A stretch of DNA of 64,000 nt from Liolophura sinensis (lineage: Eukaryota; Mollusca; Polyplacophora; Chitonida; Chitonidae): the NCBI RefSeq assembly GCF_032854445.1, contig NC_088298.1:19425976-19489975 (forward strand), in the 5' to 3' direction. Numbering within the stretch: the first letter of the stretch is position 1; every line of letters starts with the position of its first letter. A program made the translations under genes and the position numbers. Shown here piece after piece: positions 1 to 10,068 of this stretch. The notes beneath the pieces were generated by a model. The model was given only the letters and a program-made list of their open reading frames with translations, searched no databases and was not told the origin of the DNA.

Positions 1-325
1 GTGTGAAATCGTGATATTGGACAGTGTTTTGTTACAGTGACCTGTACATGTAAGTGCCCTAAATAACATTAAATTTCACCCCTGACTAAATTGCCTATTT
101 TTCCTGAGAGTTCTATTGAGTTTAGAAGAATGTTTGGCAGTTTGCGTGAAAAATAGAATGATTCTGCAGGAAAGTTGTATATTTCAGCACTAAAAATAAG
201 ACTTGGAGACATTTATTTGCCTCAAAAAATGCACTTTTGTGGGCGAAATTTTAAGCCATTTTGAGGTAAATGAAACTTTTAAGATGACCATTATTGATAT
301 TCTCTGATGTCCTTGTGTATTACAG

Positions 326-442
326 GCCCAGTTTGACGCCAGTGAGTTAATCACAAACAGAGAAATTGTGTCGCAGAGAGTCAGCGAGGAGTTGACAGAC
401 AGAGCGGGTACATTTGGACTGATTCTGGATGACATCTCTCTG
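326..442 (+). CDS. PHB1: Prohibitin-1 coding exon (end of SPFH region)
   Basis: 117 nt, 39 codons, phase 0 at both ends, acceptor TATTACAG and donor GTAAAA. It encodes [10 protein letters not shown] through LILDDISL, the end of the SPFH/band-7 region. Confidence 0.95.
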
Positions 443-3400
443 GTAAAATGAAACACTTGTTATTCCCTAAAACTGAACTTTAAGGACATGGGCTGATTTC
501 TTAAAAAAAAAAATATAGCTGGTATCTATTTCCCAGTGCCTCTCCGGCCACAAATGGGAAGGTCTTGCAGCAACCTGCGGATGATCATGGGCTTCCCCCG
601 GTCTCTGCTGGTGGCCGTCATATAAGTGAAATATTCTTGAGTAGCTGTAAAACAACCAATCAAATAAATAAATAAATATTTATCATTGAAGTTAGGTGTA
701 TTGTACTGTTAAGGGAGGGTCACCAAAAATCATAAGCGTTTCAGTCGCTAAGTTTCAAGATCACGAATGATTGATTTTTGATTGCAACGGCAACTTTCAT
801 ACCGTTTCCAGTTAAATTTAATGATTGTAATTTTGACAATAAGTTCGCGATTGGTATCGATTGGATGAAATCACATTTGAGACTTGAGCGTTGTTCTGTC
901 GCGGAGTGATACATTGACCTCTCTCTAAACTACACAACTTCGATATCGGTAGGCCTGCATGCATGTGTGGAACTATAATCCCAAAGTATGACAGCGTCAC
1001 AGTAACTTTTGGATGGGTCATGGACTATTCTACCTCCATGATCAGAATAAATGTAATAAAAATCACACACCTTTCTGGACAGAGATCGAGTGATATAGCT
1101 AAAGCTGTGTGACCCACAACAAGCCTGAGACGAATGAAACATCCTGGCTTTGATGTGCCTGTTTGTGCACCGTCAAGAAAAATTAACGAACTGCGCCTGG
1201 AATAAATTGTACAGCTGCAACTGTAAATTTGGTAAATTAACTAAAATTACAGAGAATGTTCCCAGATTGAAGACCTATCAGTAGTTTATTGTTAGGGCAT
1301 GTTAGTAAATGGTTGATTCCATTAAAGAAGAGGGGTGACCATTCAAAAGCAAGTATTTACTGATGTTCAGAACTGTTCAGCTCAGCTGGGAGTCACACTT
1401 CATCAGAAGAAAACATCCAATATTCAGGATTAAAGTTGGAGCTATCTTCTTGGAAAATAGTTACTGACAGGAAGTAAAATATATACAATATTAGTGACAA
1501 GTGCTCACGGAGGGGATTAGCATCTGGAAATTAAGTTCTGACATGCCTATGATCGGATTATCAGCAGGTGTCATAAGTTCTCACTCACATACCAGTAAAG
1601 GCATATCTTGCTATGAAGAGCAAATAAATTCAACATCACACGTAATACTTTATATTACATTAATTTTAAACGCTAAGCCATATCATTCAAGGTTCAAAGT
1701 GACTTTCCTGAACCTATGATTACTTAGCTGTTCCCATCCACTGAGTGCCGCTGTAGCATGCAAGTATAATAGCGAAAGCGAAATAAAATAATGATAAAAC
1801 TCTGGAAAACGTGAGAGAATTAAAAATAGAGCTATCGAGAAAGATTGTCTTTGTTATGTATGCTTATAATCTTCCTTTGTTGATCAGTCTCCGGCATAGC
1901 GGCACCATATGACATAGAACTCCTGAAAAATGCCTCCTTCTTATACACTGTCACAAAATACATGTTTACTTTTTTTATGCACAGATCATTTTATGTAACC
2001 GTCTTTTCAGCAAGAAGATTATTTAAACATATACTGGCAGAAGTGTTCTCATATGTAGGCCTACTTCTTACTTGACTCGGAAGTTATAACAGCCTAGATG
2101 TTTGTCACGAGGGGTTTCACGTGACATCATCACATTAGGCAGAACAGTAGCCAAGTAGCCATGTTGGAGTCCTGTTAACATGGGCTGGTATAGCCATAGT
2201 ACTTCAATATGGCTACCAAAAGTAGGTCATGTAACCCCTCAGTTTGGTCTACCGGTACCCGCACATTTTCTGTTCAAGCTGAAGTATAAAAGAAAAACGT
2301 GTTGTATAATTTTCACAAACAGCTTTTATTAGTTTTGGTAACCGAAACAATCAGTGAAGGACGGTCACCGATATCAATATCTCGCCATTACTAGTTTAGC
2401 TTTCGACATTTCTCCAGGGCGACACATGGAACTGCTTTCGTCTTTCTTTGGCCCTGATGCCAGAGATCTCTCGCTTTCCCCAAGACCTTACAGACTCATT
2501 CGAAATCCAATCCTGAACAAATCGCGAGGTGAGGAGGGCCTCTGTCCTCTCCGTTTCAAAATGGATCAAACGTGAAATTCTCAGATCACGAGTGATTGGT
2601 TCTCAAACTATATTTGGCCACGGGGCCTCCGTGGCTCAGTCGGTTAGCGCGCTAGCACAGCGTAATGACCCAGGAGCCTCTCACCAATGCGGTCGCTGTC
2701 AGTTCAAGTCCAGCTCATGCTGGCTTCCTCTCCGGCCGTGTATGGGCGGGTCTGGCAACAACCTGCGGATGGTCGTGGGTTTCCCCTGGGCTGTGCCTGA
2801 TTTCCACCCACCATAATGCTGGCCGCCGTCATATTAGTGAAATATTCTTGAGTACGGCGTAAAACACCAATCAAATAAATAAATAAATATTTGGCCACAC
2901 TCCACAAGATACCATTCTTTTTTGTTTTTTTTCAATTGTCTGCAGTACAGGGACATTTTGACATCCTTTGGAGGAGACCAAATTACTGCATACCCTTAAA
3001 AGACAGAAATTATAAGAAATTGTGCATGACAAATTCGGCTAAAATGCTCTTAAAACAATTCGTATATTCATGTTAGTGTGGTGCATATTTAAAAAATTAA
3101 AAGTAAATGTGGTCACCACAATTAGCCACGTGATACATAAAGTAAAGGTTTACTAATCGTCTGTATAGGTGAAACAGCCAGGTATGTTTCTTTTGACAAA
3201 TGAAAGTTTTAGTTTTAATGATTGACATAAATCATATACACAACGTTGTGCAGCTTGCGCCATTGTGTGCAAAAATTCAGTCATAGGCCACACCAGTTTA
3301 AATTTTTGTTGTACGAGTGGAATATATATGTTTTCCAATGTTAGAGGAAGGTGAAAATATAAAAATAAGACATGAAAGTCATCTAATTTTTGTGGGAAAT

Positions 3401-4754
3401 GTGCCACAGCAATTATTGTTGTTAAAGACATATTTAAAAACACGGGAAAATCATTGAAATATCAAGATCGGGCAGATTAAAGCATGCATTTTCAATTTTA
3501 TTTTTGTCCTATTTTTGGGATTCTTTACTATCACCTCACCCATAAAACATAAAATGGGTGGCGCCCTACGAGTTCAAGAAATTTTTAATGTAGACTTGAT
3601 AAGAAGTTAATTGTTCAAGCCGATGATTGGGCGGAAAAATAAAAATGTTAAAAACCTGTCACAAATATTTACCCCAAGTCCATCCATGCTGTTATATCTT
3701 ACATTACTGGGTGATAGAAGTTTTAAATTTCTCTCTTCAGACACATTTGACCTTTGGCACAGAGTTCACAGCAGCCGTTGAGTTAAAACAGGTGGCTCAG
3801 CAGGATGCAGAGAGAGCAAGATATGTCGTAGAAAAGGTTTGTCATTTTTTTCACCTTGATCTTTCATTTGTGTTTACAGAGTACTAACTTTGACTACCAG
3901 GTTTCGCTGAATGAGGTCGCGTGTTCAACTCCAGCTCTGGCTGCTAAGACTTTATTCAGGGAGTTAATCAGTGCCTGATAAAGGACGGTAGTTTCCTTAG
4001 GGCTCACCAGTTTCCTGTCCTCATAAACCTGATCATTGTCGTACAATTAAACATTCTGGAGTACACAGTCATACACCTGTCAAATAAAAAAAAAAAAAAA
4101 AAACTAATAAATAAAGACCAAACAAGAATTCTAAACTCTTAATTTCTGTTCCACCTAATTTTATGCCATGTAGCAAGTATATAAACACCAAGTTAATATT
4201 TTATCCATTTCAATTTTATTTTTGTGCCGATGATTTTTGAGTCCATAGCAAAAGCTAGTGGTTGAATACGAAGACCACTCTGCTACTTTTGCTTTTCAAG
4301 CAGTGCTTCAGCGAAAACAGTGTATGTACATCTCTCTGTCTGTCATGCTTTGGTTTTATTTACATTTGCATAGAAATGTACAATTTGGGTGAAACCTTTA
4401 TATAAATATACAAATATCTGTATGCAGGTTAATTTTGTGGCCTCGCAGATCAAGTGTCAGTGCGATCCATGCATAACTTTTCTGTAATTTTAATGAAGAA
4501 TATAAATTTTCTGAAGTTTCCTTCTCTTTCTCGCTAAACAGGCCGAACAACAGAAGATAGCTGCTGTCATATCAGCTGAAGGAGACACGCAGGCTGCACA
4601 GCTATTGGCTAAGGCATTTGGGGACGCAGGTGAGGGATTGGTGGAACTGAGAAAGCTTGAAGCCGCGGAGGACATTGCCTATCAACTTTCACGGTCCAGG
4701 AATGTGGTGTATTTACCCCATGGGCAGCAAACATTACTAAGCCTTCCACAGTAA
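326..4754 (+). CDS. PHB1: Prohibitin-1, 3' part (last three coding exons)
   Basis: Three exons, 326-442, 3741-3836 and 4542-4754, join in phase 0 and encode the last 141 residues of prohibitin-1; the roughly 130 upstream residues lie before the window. Prohibitin-1 forms ring complexes with prohibitin-2 in the mitochondrial inner membrane, where it scaffolds and stabilises membrane proteins. Family-typical stretches are seen directly: [68 protein letters not shown]. The last of these lies in the C-terminal coiled-coil region. All junctions are GT/AG. Introns are 443-3740 and 3837-4541. No frameshift or internal stop is seen, so this looks like a working, conserved host gene. Identity is near certain. 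Confidence 0.96.
537..678 (+). mobile_element. tRNA-type SINE, 3' fragment
   Basis: Matches the SINE body (CTGCGGATG, GAAATATTCTTGAGTA) and ends in an (AATA)n tail. The tRNA-like head is missing. Confidence 0.75.
2622..2886 (+). mobile_element. Full-length tRNA-headed SINE with 12-bp target duplication
   Basis: The head carries an A-box-like TGGCTCAGTCGG and a B-box-like GTTCAAGTCC (2702-2711). The body is followed by CGTAAAACACCAATCAAATA and an (AATA)n tail. It is flanked by ATATTTGGCCAC at 2610-2621 and 2887-2898, a clear target-site duplication. This is the reference copy for about 16 copies and fragments in the window. Confidence 0.88.
3741..3836 (+). CDS. PHB1: Prohibitin-1 coding exon (start of coiled coil)
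   Basis: 96 nt, 32 codons, phase 0 at both ends, acceptor CTCTTCAG and donor GTTTGT. It encodes [17 protein letters not shown] and then [15 protein letters not shown]. Confidence 0.95.
3893..4106 (+). mobile_element. Possible second SINE family with poly-A tail
   Basis: Follows the second prohibitin exon. It has a B-box-like GTGTTCAACTCC, a body segment ATAAACCTGATC also found at 14451 and 16072, and an A-run at 4087-4104. The head is not clear. Confidence 0.4.
4542..4754 (+). CDS. PHB1: Prohibitin-1 last coding exon with stop
   Basis: 213 nt: 70 codons plus TAA at 4752-4754. Acceptor is CTAAACAG. It begins [15 protein letters not shown] and ends QQTLLSLPQ, which is the normal prohibitin-1 C terminus. 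Confidence 0.95.
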   Translation, partial: AEQQKIAAVISAEGDTQAAQLLAKAFGDAGEGLVELRKLEAAEDIAYQLSRSRNVVYLPHGQQTLLSLPQ

Positions 4755-6060
4755 TGACCTCTAAAGTGTATGAACTCTCAACTGTCCAGGATCCTACCAA
4801 TCATTTGTGTCCACGATTCTTGAACAATGTAGAACGCTATTGCCACAGTGTGACTGACACAATATATGAACTCTCAGCTGTCCAGAATCCTACCAATCAT
4901 TCATGTCCACGATTCTTGAACAGTCTAGAATACGGTTGCAGGTGCATGAAGCCTAATTTTATAGTAATGTTACAAATTGTTGCAAGAGTACTGTACGGCA
5001 ATACTGTTTTTGGTAACAATTGTACTGGTAACTGTATTTCTGTATAGAATTTGAACACAAGACCATATTTGCAAATTGTTACAGAAGTAATACTGTTTCT
5101 GTAACATTGTTGCTGTGATATGTCTTTCTCCACAGAACCTGAATATATTGCCATGGTGGCAACCTGTCTGCAAGAATAAAACTGGCTGAGGATCTTGGTT
5201 GTTGCATCATTACATGTAGTGTTGTAGGAAACTTTAGCACATTTTTGCAGGCTTGGAAATAATTTTAAAGTTGCTGCAGGTCATAAGGACAAATTTTCTA
5301 GCTATTCACATTATTTGAAAAGTTAAAATTTTCTACATGGCAGTTTTGTCCTGTACTAAACAGTCAGTCCCTGTCAAAATACTATTTTGGTGCAGGACAT
5401 TGTCCTTGTCTTACTGCTTATTTCCAGGCTTGCTTTTTTAGTTTCCCATATCATTTTCATCTTGCAAGATATATAAGATCTCCTCAAACTTTTTACCAGA
5501 TATAATTTTTGACGTCAAGACTTCTTTGCAGCAGTATTCCATAATTATATGTGAATTCTGGTTCAAAGTTGCCAGCCATTTCTGCAAAGCAGAATGGGTG
5601 TCATTCAGAAGAGCATGACGTGTAAAAGAGTATATGGTTGGCAATCAGATGACAGATACTAAACTAATACAGACAGTAAAATTTTGCCAGCTTTCCAGTC
5701 AGTAATTAGTTCAAGAAAAACGTGCAGTACTGTTCCTTCACGTGGACCTGACATTTATATTCATTATCAAATCAAAACACTGTTGGCACCTTGTTTTTCT
5801 GCCTACAGGTCATCCAGAAAGAGGTATTTTGCCAAGGTTTGAAGTTATGTACCTTGTATAGATAGTGTTGTGCTGAAATGATTGTTTATAGTGCTGAAAG
5901 AATGTTTACAGTGCTGAAAGAATGGACTGTTATGTCCACAAGTACAAAGTATGTATCATGAATGGAAATGAGCATGGAACTCTTATGTCTTTGGTGTGTA
6001 GGTACATGCAGAACATAACCAAGTAGAATGTTTGAAATAAACAACGAGTATAATCTAATG
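4755..6060 (+). other. PHB1: Prohibitin-1 3'UTR with polyadenylation signal
   Basis: About 1.3 kb without coding potential. AATAAA at 6036-6041 is followed about 20 nt later by a GT-rich stretch (6061-6082), a good cleavage and polyadenylation context. An earlier AATAAA at 5175-5180 could give a shorter 3' end. A 96-bp tandem duplication lies at 4766-4940. Confidence 0.6.
4766..4940 (+). repeat. Two-copy tandem duplication, 96-bp period
   Basis: The stretch around 4769-4840 (TATGAACTCTCA ... CACGATTCTTGAACA) recurs at 4865-4935 with a few substitutions, inside the prohibitin 3'UTR. Confidence 0.75.
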
Positions 6061-6110
6061 CGTTTGTGGTGTTTTGTGTTTTTATGTATTCATAGTTGAA
6101 AATCGAATTG

Positions 6111-6327
6111 CTATAATTCTTCAACCTTTCCGCGTGTTTGCAACATGTTTATTCAAGCATATTCTAAAGGCATTATTCTGTGTAGACTTAGGACATTATG
6201 CTTTTTGTGAAGCCCTGACATTGGCCAGACCCAACCGATGTAGTCTTGTCTCCAAAATCAAATGCAAATGTGCATAAATTGCACTGAAAGGTGCTCTTTC
6301 ATATGGTTAAGATTTGATGAATTAGGG
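6111..6327 (+). mobile_element. MITE-A copy (mariner-like, TA target)
   Basis: 217 bp that starts TATAATTCTTCAACCTTT and ends in a diverged inverted copy (GATGAATTAGGG). Internal sequence matches copies at 50378, 53238, 54801 and 59003. Clean copies are flanked by TA. Confidence 0.7.
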
Positions 6328-6698
6328 TATATCAGATTGCAACTAACAGCTGTGACGTATTGTTTAAGGCACTCTTCTTTACAGCACTTGGAGCCGCGGG
6401 AACGTGATGCCATCTTGGCGACATTAATGAGTTATGTTCACAAAATAACGAGAAGTTAATCCTGTTTAACTGTGGGCGTATACATGTACTTGAAATGTGA
6501 TATGGAGAATGTTGTTTCCGTGAAAACTGAATGGTATAGTTACTTGTATGTACAGAAATGGCAGACAGAGAATCACGGCTGTGCGAATACTTATTAGAAT
6601 ACGTTAAGTATTAGGAAAGAGAGAATGGTGTTTCCGTGAATACTTGAATTAATACAGTGAAGAAAAAAACGAACCTTGAGAAGAAAGTTGATCGCATA

Positions 6699-6924
6699 CA
6701 CTCAAAAAAATAATCTGTCAACAGTAAGCCTTTGTTTGAGCGATGCTAGAATGTATTCTGTCATATTAACCACAACATCCTTTTAGTCTTATAGAATCTT
6801 TATGTCAAATTAATAGAACGTGTGTTATATTTAACGGAATAATCTGCTGCAATAACAGAATACATTCCAGCATCACTAAGACCACAGACTTTCTGATAAA
6901 ATTAACAGATCAATTTTTTGAGTG
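6699..6924. mobile_element. MITE-B, intact, TA target duplication
   Basis: 226 bp with terminal inverted repeats CACTCAAAAAA...ATCTGT and its complement, flanked by TA at 6697-6698 and 6925-6926. TA targets point to Tc1/mariner mobilisation. A decayed relative lies at 11085-11260. Confidence 0.75.
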
Positions 6925-7152
6925 TAAGTGAAATATTCTCATGGATTTTTTTTTATTATACTGGGTAAAACATCGATGTAATAATAAATAAATATTCTTA
7001 ATATGTGGATAAACAATACAGAAAGTGTCGGGCTAAAAAAGAAACGCATAGATGAGTGTTCGTCATTATCCATGCAGGTTATTTACAATGAGAAAGTTAT
7101 GATGTCAGTAATCGTATAGTAAGCAACGGATTCTCAGTCCGCGATGGCACCA

Positions 7153-7285
7153 GGGGCCAGTACTTTAAAAGTGTATTAACAGACAAGCCATAAATCTTAA
7201 CAAGGCATAAATCTTAATACCAGCCTTACTCTAATACAAAATTTATACCGGGCTCAACTGCTAATATACTTCTGAACAACTGAGC
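7153..7285. mobile_element. MITE-C copy 1, palindromic, downstream of the kinase
   Basis: Begins GGGGCCAGTACTTTAAAAG and ends CTTCTGAACAACTGAGC, an imperfect inverted repeat. The interior (AAATCTTA, TTTATACC) matches copy 2 at 9227-9372. Confidence 0.6.
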
Positions 7286-7832
7286 ACTGATCACAAGTGG
7301 ATGTGGTTATCTTACCACCATGTATGGCCATGCGCCGTTTATACGCTTCTTTTTTTGGAAGTATGTGTTTAAATAAAAATGACACGAACACATGACAGCC
7401 GATATATTGCTTAACTATGCGATTTATTTTCTTCTTCCAATTTCCTTGCCAGACAACTTGAACAACGTGTCCATGTATAGCACACATACGAAGCTATCCA
7501 GAGTTCATTCTTACTGTCTCATACTGGTTCTGTTTATGATTAGAATAAATAAGAACAGTGTCACTATTGTCCCTTCTTTATCAATAACCAATCATATACG
7601 TGTACGGACAACCGCCAGCCTCAGTGTAAAATAACGCATAATTCGAATAATTTAACAATTTTCTCCCATACAGTATAAATTTTGCCACATCTGGGTGCTG
7701 CTGTTTAAGATGCATGCATACGTACAATTAAACAAACTGAGATGCAAAGAAAATGTCAATTGAGTGCGACCACACGCTAATCTTTCTTGTTTTTTGTCTT
7801 CATTCATTTTGGCCCAGCCCCGTTTTTGCTTT

Positions 7833-8726
7833 CTAGGCTACTGTCTTCAACCAATCAGAAGTGACGATAATGCGACTGGTTGTAGCTCGTCTTATGACGT
7901 CAGGCTCCAACATCCACTTAATGAGCTCGACACATGATTCGCTCACACCTTTGGTGTCCGGAAATGTGATGTCGCGGTTTAATTCCTTTTGAACCAAAAC
8001 TTTCACATCTTTTTCCATGAAAGGCATTGCGTTGAACATCATAGCGTATAAGATTACTCCACAGCTCCAAATGTCCGCCAGGGTAGGGTTATATGGACTA
8101 CCCATCAAGATCTCTGGTCCAGCATAATACAGGCTTCCGCAGAAAGTTTTGCTTAAGATCCGTTTCCCTTCGTTGTCCAGACAACTGCGACTAAAGCCGA
8201 AATCGGAGATTTTGGGACGACTGTTTTTATCCAGTAAAATATTTTCCAGTTTCAAATCCCTGTGAGCGATACTCAGTTGATGGCAATAATGCAAACCATT
8301 GATGATACCACTGAATATCGCTTTACCTTCCTGGTCGGAGATAGCGCCATGTTTGTCCAATTTCTGGAACAAGTCGCCTCCTTCTGCGAACTCCATGATG
8401 ATATAAAACTTATCACCTTTGCGCAACACTTCATGGAAGCTAATGATATTTGGGTGTACCAGCTTCCTCAAGGCTTTCACTTCTCGAATGATGACTTTGT
8501 TCGTAGAGACACTTTCGGCTTTCTGGATGATCTTGACGGCTAATTTCTGATCGTCTTCCTGTGGAGTTTTCGGTTTAATCATGCGAACTTCTGCGAATGA
8601 CCCTTTACCTATCTGCTGTCCAATTTGATAATACGGTTTTGGTTTTGCTGCTGCCGGGTGGACAGCCGCTGTTTCCGGTTCACCTTTGCCCGTCTCCACG
8701 AACCGCCGGAAAATAGAGGACATCAT
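7833..8726 (-). CDS. TSSK-like serine/threonine protein kinase
   Basis: An intronless kinase reading frame of 297 residues from the ATG at 8724-8726 (A at -3) to TAG at 7833-7835. The kinase domain covers about residues 32-293. Visible parts are the glycine loop IGKGSFAEV (39-47), catalytic Lys65 in LAVKII, Glu82 in the C helix, HRDLKLEN (155-162) and DFGFSR (175-180). The APE motif is GPE (203-205), a mild departure. TFCGSLYYAGPEIL and ADIWSCGVILYAMM are typical of the testis-specific serine kinases, short spermatid kinases that are often single-exon. The frame stays open upstream for 109 more codons to 9053 with no ATG, and TTGTTTAG (minus strand) just beyond could be a splice acceptor. An upstream exon may therefore add an N-terminal extension containing REIKDLKEKLKAV. 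Active-site residues are intact. Confidence 0.88.
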   Translation of the reverse strand: MMSSIFRRFVETGKGEPETAAVHPAAAKPKPYYQIGQQIGKGSFAEVRMIKPKTPQEDDQKLAVKIIQKAESVSTNKVIIREVKALRKLVHPNIISFHEVLRKGDKFYIIMEFAEGGDLFQKLDKHGAISDQEGKAIFSGIINGLHYCHQLSIAHRDLKLENILLDKNSRPKISDFGFSRSCLDNEGKRILSKTFCGSLYYAGPEILMGSPYNPTLADIWSCGVILYAMMFNAMPFMEKDVKVLVQKELNRDITFPDTKGVSESCVELIKWMLEPDVIRRATTSRIIVTSDWLKTVA

Positions 8727-9053
8727 CTTGACAGAGAAATGTTGAAAACAGTTACAGTTCAAAAGTCTTGGAAAGTATTTCTTCTTGGGAGCCTGACAGT
8801 TAATGTCTCTCACATCCACCACATTTTTGTGCAACGTCGTTTTACCGCCCAGTCTTTCGGCATTCACGCAACCTTCCTCCAGCGAGTTTCCACCACAGCT
8901 TTCACTAGACTCGGTGTCTAGTTTTGTGGACACCAGACATTCCCAGGAAGCTCTCACAGCCTTCAGTTTTTCTTTCAGATCCTTGATTTCCCGCGAAGGG
9001 AGCGGGAAATCCGAAGCGTGATGCCAAGACGGACTCGTTGCCTTCGACGGCGC
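8727..9053 (-). CDS. Possible N-terminal coding extension of the kinase
   Basis: 109 codons are open in frame with the kinase, without an ATG, ending at a stop (9054-9056) that overlaps a possible acceptor. The translation includes a charged, helix-like LPSREIKDLKEKLKAVRAS. It could instead be 5'UTR that is open by chance. Confidence 0.4.
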
Positions 9054-9226
9054 CTAAACAAGTGAAGCGCGCGTGCTCAACAATAGCCTGCTTTGGACGT
9101 TGCTTGACGACGTATTGGCGGAAAGCGTTGAACGTTCACTCTCGGTCATTTCCGTCAATATATGTGTATGTACCTACGATGACGTCGTCTTAGACGTCTT
9201 CAAGTACAGCCTCGGTAATGCGTTCT

Positions 9227-9372
9227 GGGGCCAGTTGTTCAAAAGTATATTAAAGTTAAGCCAGGCTTAAATCTTGCTACCAATCATCCTAATACAAGGT
9301 AAATGGCACTTTAGTCTGGACTAAAGTTTATACCCTGCTTAAATTCTAATACACTTTTGAACAACTGTGCCC
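9227..9372. mobile_element. MITE-C copy 2, upstream of the kinase
   Basis: 146 bp, GGGGCCAGTTGTTCAAAAGT at one end and ACTTTTGAACAACTGTGCCC at the other, near-perfect inverted termini of about 26 bp. No clear target duplication. Confidence 0.7.
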
Positions 9373-9590
9373 TCCAGTGACATTGTGTTGCAATTAACTG
9401 ATTTCTTAATTTATTTAAAGAGGGTATATACAATTTGCTCTTCCGCGAAATTCTCTACATTACCCAATTGCCCTTTCAAAACATGAAGACTGAAGGCCTA
9501 TACCATTATACAAAGGTGTAGGCAATGTTGGCATACAGTCATGTTTACGTAAGACCTGGGTGTACGGCGACATATTATCACCGGACTGTC

Positions 9591-9598
9591 TGACGTTA
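9591..9598 (+). repeat. Left 8-bp target-site duplication of the 19.9-kb unit
   Basis: TGACGTTA directly abuts the left terminal repeat and is found again at 29483-29490. A C precedes both copies, so the duplication could be read as 9 bp if the inverted repeats are taken as one base unequal. Confidence 0.88.
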
Positions 9599-10068
9599 GT
9601 AGTATAGAATGTGACTTAGGTGTCGCTTTGGGGATCCATTTTTTGTGGTTTTGGGGATCCGTTTTTTTGTGGTGATGTGGTGGTGACGTCACACCTGCCA
9701 GCCCGAAGGGCTGGTAGGTGTGACGTCACCCCTCAGTTGTGGGTTTTTTCCACGGCGCGGGGTGTATGTGTGTATAGACGAGGGTGATATAGTATAACCG
9801 TATAACAGTATAGGGAAAAAAAGAGCGAAAAAAAAGAGGCAAAACGTCGGCTTGTAAAGTCGAGTGGGACAGCTCGAAAAGAGCTCCCGGGCGCCAAAAC
9901 GGACCAATGGGTGAGCCGGATTTGCCCCAAACGGCCCAATGGGGGGGCCCGCAAAACGGACCAATCAGCGTGCGAGAAGAGGTTACGTAAGAAAAAAACG
10001 AACCAATCAGCGTGTGGTGAATTTCCGCGTGGATGGGTAGTATAACCATATAACAGTATAGGGCATGT
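9599..10068 (+). repeat. Left terminal inverted repeat
   Basis: Starts GTAGTATAGAATGTGACTTA. In order: two GGGGATCC motifs, a 49-bp palindrome (9682-9730), GTATAACCGTATAACAG, an A-rich block, AAAACGTCGGCTTGTAAAGT, several CCAAT boxes, TTACGTAA, AACCAATCAGCG, and a second GTATAACC. Homology with the right end stops near 10068. Confidence 0.9.
9682..9730. promoter_or_regulatory. Palindrome with paired CRE sites (left end)
   Basis: A 49-bp hairpin-forming sequence. Each arm contains TGACGTCAC, the cAMP-response-element core, with a GCCCGAAGGGC loop region. The same palindrome, inverted, is at 29351-29399. It could be a CREB/ATF site, a transposition protein site, or both. Confidence 0.65.

Larger units (their letters stand above)
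443..3740 (+). other. Prohibitin-1 intron with SINE insertions
   Basis: A 3.3-kb intron with a SINE 3' fragment (537-678) and a full SINE (2622-2886). No other coding segment was seen on either strand. Confidence 0.6.

Noticed and set aside
8262-8543. Plus-strand frames across the kinase
   Set aside because: Antisense shadows of a well-supported kinase frame.
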